Positions 6,236-7,411 of a DNA stretch of 7,411 bases are shown piece after piece (positions within the stretch are counted from its first letter, which is position 1; the number at the start of each line of letters is the position of its first letter). This DNA is from an uncultured Sutterella sp. (GTDB lineage: Bacteria; Pseudomonadota; Gammaproteobacteria; Burkholderiales; Burkholderiaceae_F), in NCBI GenBank assembly GCA_900552195.1, contig URYO01000060.1, forward strand, positions 1-7,411, in the 5' to 3' direction. The notes under the pieces are model-generated. The model was not told where the DNA came from. It saw nothing but the letters and a program-made list of their open reading frames with translations, and did not search any database. Both the position numbers and the translations under genes were made by a program.

Positions 6236-6712
6236 TTGCGCCGAACTGACCGCGAAGTTACTGATGTTCAGAAGATGAAAGTGATTCTTGATCGCTGCAA
6301 AATCGTGAGCTACGCCATGTGGGATGGAGAAAAACCGTACGCAGTGATCATGAACTTCGGTTATGAATTTACGCCTGAAGGGAAGCTCCGCCTCTACAGC
6401 CACAGCGCGCTCGATGGTAAAAAAGTTTCCATCATCCGCGGCATCTGCAATAAAGTGGCTGCGATTATGGAGTGCGGAGAGCGCGTCGTCATTGATCTCG
6501 AAATTCCTTGCAAGAGCGGCTCGGCTTTCCAAAGCATCATGGCTAACGGAACGATGAAAATCCTTCAGGGCTCGGAAGCCCGTCACGCGCTCGAAGTTTT
6601 CTATCACCACCAGACCGGAGTGGTGCCTTCCTTCCCGGAAGGTGCGGAAAACTTCGTCACGATGTTCTGCTTAGAGTGTGACGAATACAGCTGCAAGATC
6701 TGCGTGAAATAA
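6236..6712 (+). CDS. PNPOx-like / nim-related flavoprotein with a C-terminal double CxxC cluster
   Basis: A 158-residue protein of the pyridoxamine 5'-phosphate oxidase-like split-barrel family, the group that includes the 5-nitroimidazole reductase Nim proteins. These bind FMN or a related cofactor and usually form dimers. The N-terminus 'RRTDREVTD' and the stretch 'YAVIMNFGYEF' are typical, followed by 'LYSHSALDGKKVSIIRG' and 'HHQTGV'. The TTG start is supported by AGGAG eight bases upstream and by the position of the RR-x-DRE motif at the family's usual N-terminus. The last 14 residues hold C145-x2-C148-x4-C153-x2-C156, and eight cysteines occur overall, which is unusual for so small a protein. 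The substrate is unknown; drug resistance should not be assumed. It is flanked by the bamC terminator and by slyD-like DNA, and may be transcribed on its own. Homologues are common in gut anaerobes, so acquisition by transfer is possible. Confidence 0.8.
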   Translation: MRRTDREVTDVQKMKVILDRCKIVSYAMWDGEKPYAVIMNFGYEFTPEGKLRLYSHSALDGKKVSIIRGICNKVAAIMECGERVVIDLEIPCKSGSAFQSIMANGTMKILQGSEARHALEVFYHHQTGVVPSFPEGAENFVTMFCLECDEYSCKICVK

Positions 6713-6791
6713 CCGTTCTGAGGTGATCGAAAGCCTTTATAACGCTTCAGACTGGTAGGATGAGCGCAGTCAAAAAGGAAGGTTTAAAACC

Positions 6792-7310
6792 ATGGCAGAA
6801 ACAGTAATTGGAAAAGATACGGTTGCTTGGCTGAAGATCGATGTTTTTGATCTCACCGGAAATCAATTACAGGAAGGCCCGGAAGAAGGCTGGCAAGTGT
6901 TGTTCGGACACAATGATATTTTCCCGAAACTTGAACAGGCCTTGATGGGTAAGAAGGCACGAGATACCGTTACGCTGACGCTGGAGCCGGAAGATGCTTT
7001 CGGGGAAAGCGAACCGGAACTGATTCGCTCCGTTCCGCTGAATTTACTCGGTGACAATGTTGAACCCGGTATGAAAGTCGAAGGCGTTCCCGGAGAACCG
7101 AGCGACGGAAGATTTTATACCGTGATCGGCAGCGATGAAAATCACGTCTTCTTAGACGGTAATCATCCGTTTGCCGGCTGGGCTCTGAAGTTTGTCGTTA
7201 GAGTCCTCAAGGTCGAAAAAGCTACGCCGGAAGAAGTCGAAGAAATGGAAGCGCCGGAACTGCTGGAGGTCGCAGATCTGGTCAAAGAGGCTTCAGAAAC
7301 CAAACACTGA
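6792..7310 (+). CDS. FKBP-type peptidyl-prolyl cis-trans isomerase, SlyD-like
   Basis: This protein should catalyse cis-trans isomerisation of proline bonds and act as a folding helper in the cytoplasm (no signal peptide). It has 172 residues. The FKBP half-domain includes 'VLFGHNDIFPKLEQALMG' (36-53) and 'PEDAFGE' (66-72). An inserted IF (insert-in-flap) chaperone domain covers about 74-121. The FKBP fold resumes with 'DGNHPFAG' (122-129) and 'LKFVVRVLKV'. The 'IFPKLE' loop in place of the E. coli 'IPGLE' is, as I recall it, characteristic of betaproteobacterial members. The acidic C-terminal tail (about 144-172) lacks the His/Cys-rich metal-binding extension of E. coli SlyD, so nickel delivery is not implied. 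The start has AAGGAAGG (6775-6782) nine bases upstream. A weak TATAAC (6738-6743) could be its -10, without a clear -35. Confidence 0.9.
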   Translation: MAETVIGKDTVAWLKIDVFDLTGNQLQEGPEEGWQVLFGHNDIFPKLEQALMGKKARDTVTLTLEPEDAFGESEPELIRSVPLNLLGDNVEPGMKVEGVPGEPSDGRFYTVIGSDENHVFLDGNHPFAGWALKFVVRVLKVEKATPEEVEEMEAPELLEVADLVKEASETKH

Positions 7311-7328
7311 TTCACCGAAGAATCAAAT

Positions 7329-7364
7329 ATGCGAATGGCTCGACAAAGGTCGAGCCATTCGCAT
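7329..7364. terminator. Perfect 16-bp hairpin, probable bidirectional terminator
   Basis: Arms 7329-7344 and 7349-7364 are exact complements with the four-base loop AAAG, starting 18 bases after the FKBP stop. The plus-strand tail (TAAAAAGAC) has no U-tract. On the minus strand the exit tail (ATTTGATTCTT) is moderately T-rich. The hairpin therefore suits a convergent minus-strand gene at least as well as the FKBP gene, and probably serves both. Confidence 0.7.
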
Positions 7365-7382
7365 TAAAAAGACAGAAAAATA

Positions 7383-7411
7383 CTATTTCGTCTCTTTGGC
7401 TTTCTTTTGCA
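7383..7411 (-). CDS. Possible C-terminal end of a convergent gene (eight residues visible)
   Basis: Read on the minus strand from the right edge, one frame gives 'QKKAKETK' and then TAG at 7383-7385. The stop is 18 bases before the 16-bp hairpin, mirroring the distance on the FKBP side. A lysine-rich tail is common at protein C-termini. The evidence is only the frame, the stop and the hairpin polarity, so this is tentative, and no product can be named. Confidence 0.28.

Noticed and set aside
6750..6771. Inverted repeat GACTG/CAGTC upstream of the FKBP gene
   Set aside because: A five-base stem with a 12-base loop and no T tract is too weak for a terminator or operator claim.
1..7411. Mobile element, CRISPR array, tRNA, prophage or new defence cluster
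   Set aside because: No terminal inverted repeats, spaced repeats, tRNA-like folds, transposase, integrase or nuclease/effector pairs were seen; all substantial genes belong to known families.

Overview
The window reads as ordinary chromosomal housekeeping DNA from a betaproteobacterium of the order Burkholderiales. A gut-associated Sutterellaceae member (Sutterella or Parasutterella type) is the best guess. The reasons are the gene order rnm-like PHP gene / yciO / site-2 protease / SAM methyltransferase / dapA / bamC, an FKBP isomerase of the betaproteobacterial SlyD-like form (an 'IFPKLE' loop and an intact 'DGNHPFAG' motif), an Hsp33 whose N-terminus resembles the Burkholderiales form, and a nim/PNPOx-like flavoprotein of a type common in gut anaerobes. 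The taxon is an inference from remembered protein features. No search was run.

Layout. Positions 1-935 (minus strand) hold hslO (Hsp33), cut by the left edge. A 135-base divergent intergenic region (936-1070) follows, with a likely leftward promoter and a perfect 12-bp palindrome. Rightward from there come four closely spaced genes: a PHP phosphoesterase (1071-1916), yciO (1997-2620), an M50 site-2 protease (2658-3311) and a class I methyltransferase (3330-3920). A perfect 11-bp hairpin (3940-3965) closes this group. dapA (4025-4906) and bamC (5000-6172) follow, separated by a terminator-like hairpin. An intrinsic terminator (6191-6219) lies after bamC. Next are a small PNPOx/nim-like flavoprotein starting at TTG (6236-6712) and an FKBP-type prolyl isomerase (6792-7310). 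A perfect 16-bp hairpin (7329-7364) ends the rightward genes. The last bases look like the extreme C-terminus of a convergent minus-strand gene.

The genes cover several core functions. These are redox-activated chaperoning (Hsp33), processing of RNA ends or removal of 3'-phosphoadenosine-type nucleotides (PHP protein), a YrdC-fold nucleotide-binding protein, intramembrane proteolysis, diaminopimelate/lysine synthesis (DapA), outer-membrane protein assembly (BamC) and protein folding (FKBP). The link between dapA and bamC is conserved from E. coli to Burkholderiales.

I found no mobile element, CRISPR array, tRNA, rRNA, phage gene or defence system, and nothing that supports a new multi-gene system. 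The most distinctive detail is a double CxxC cluster in the last 14 residues of the small flavoprotein. The intergenic hairpins and the palindrome upstream of hslO are the other items worth a second look.
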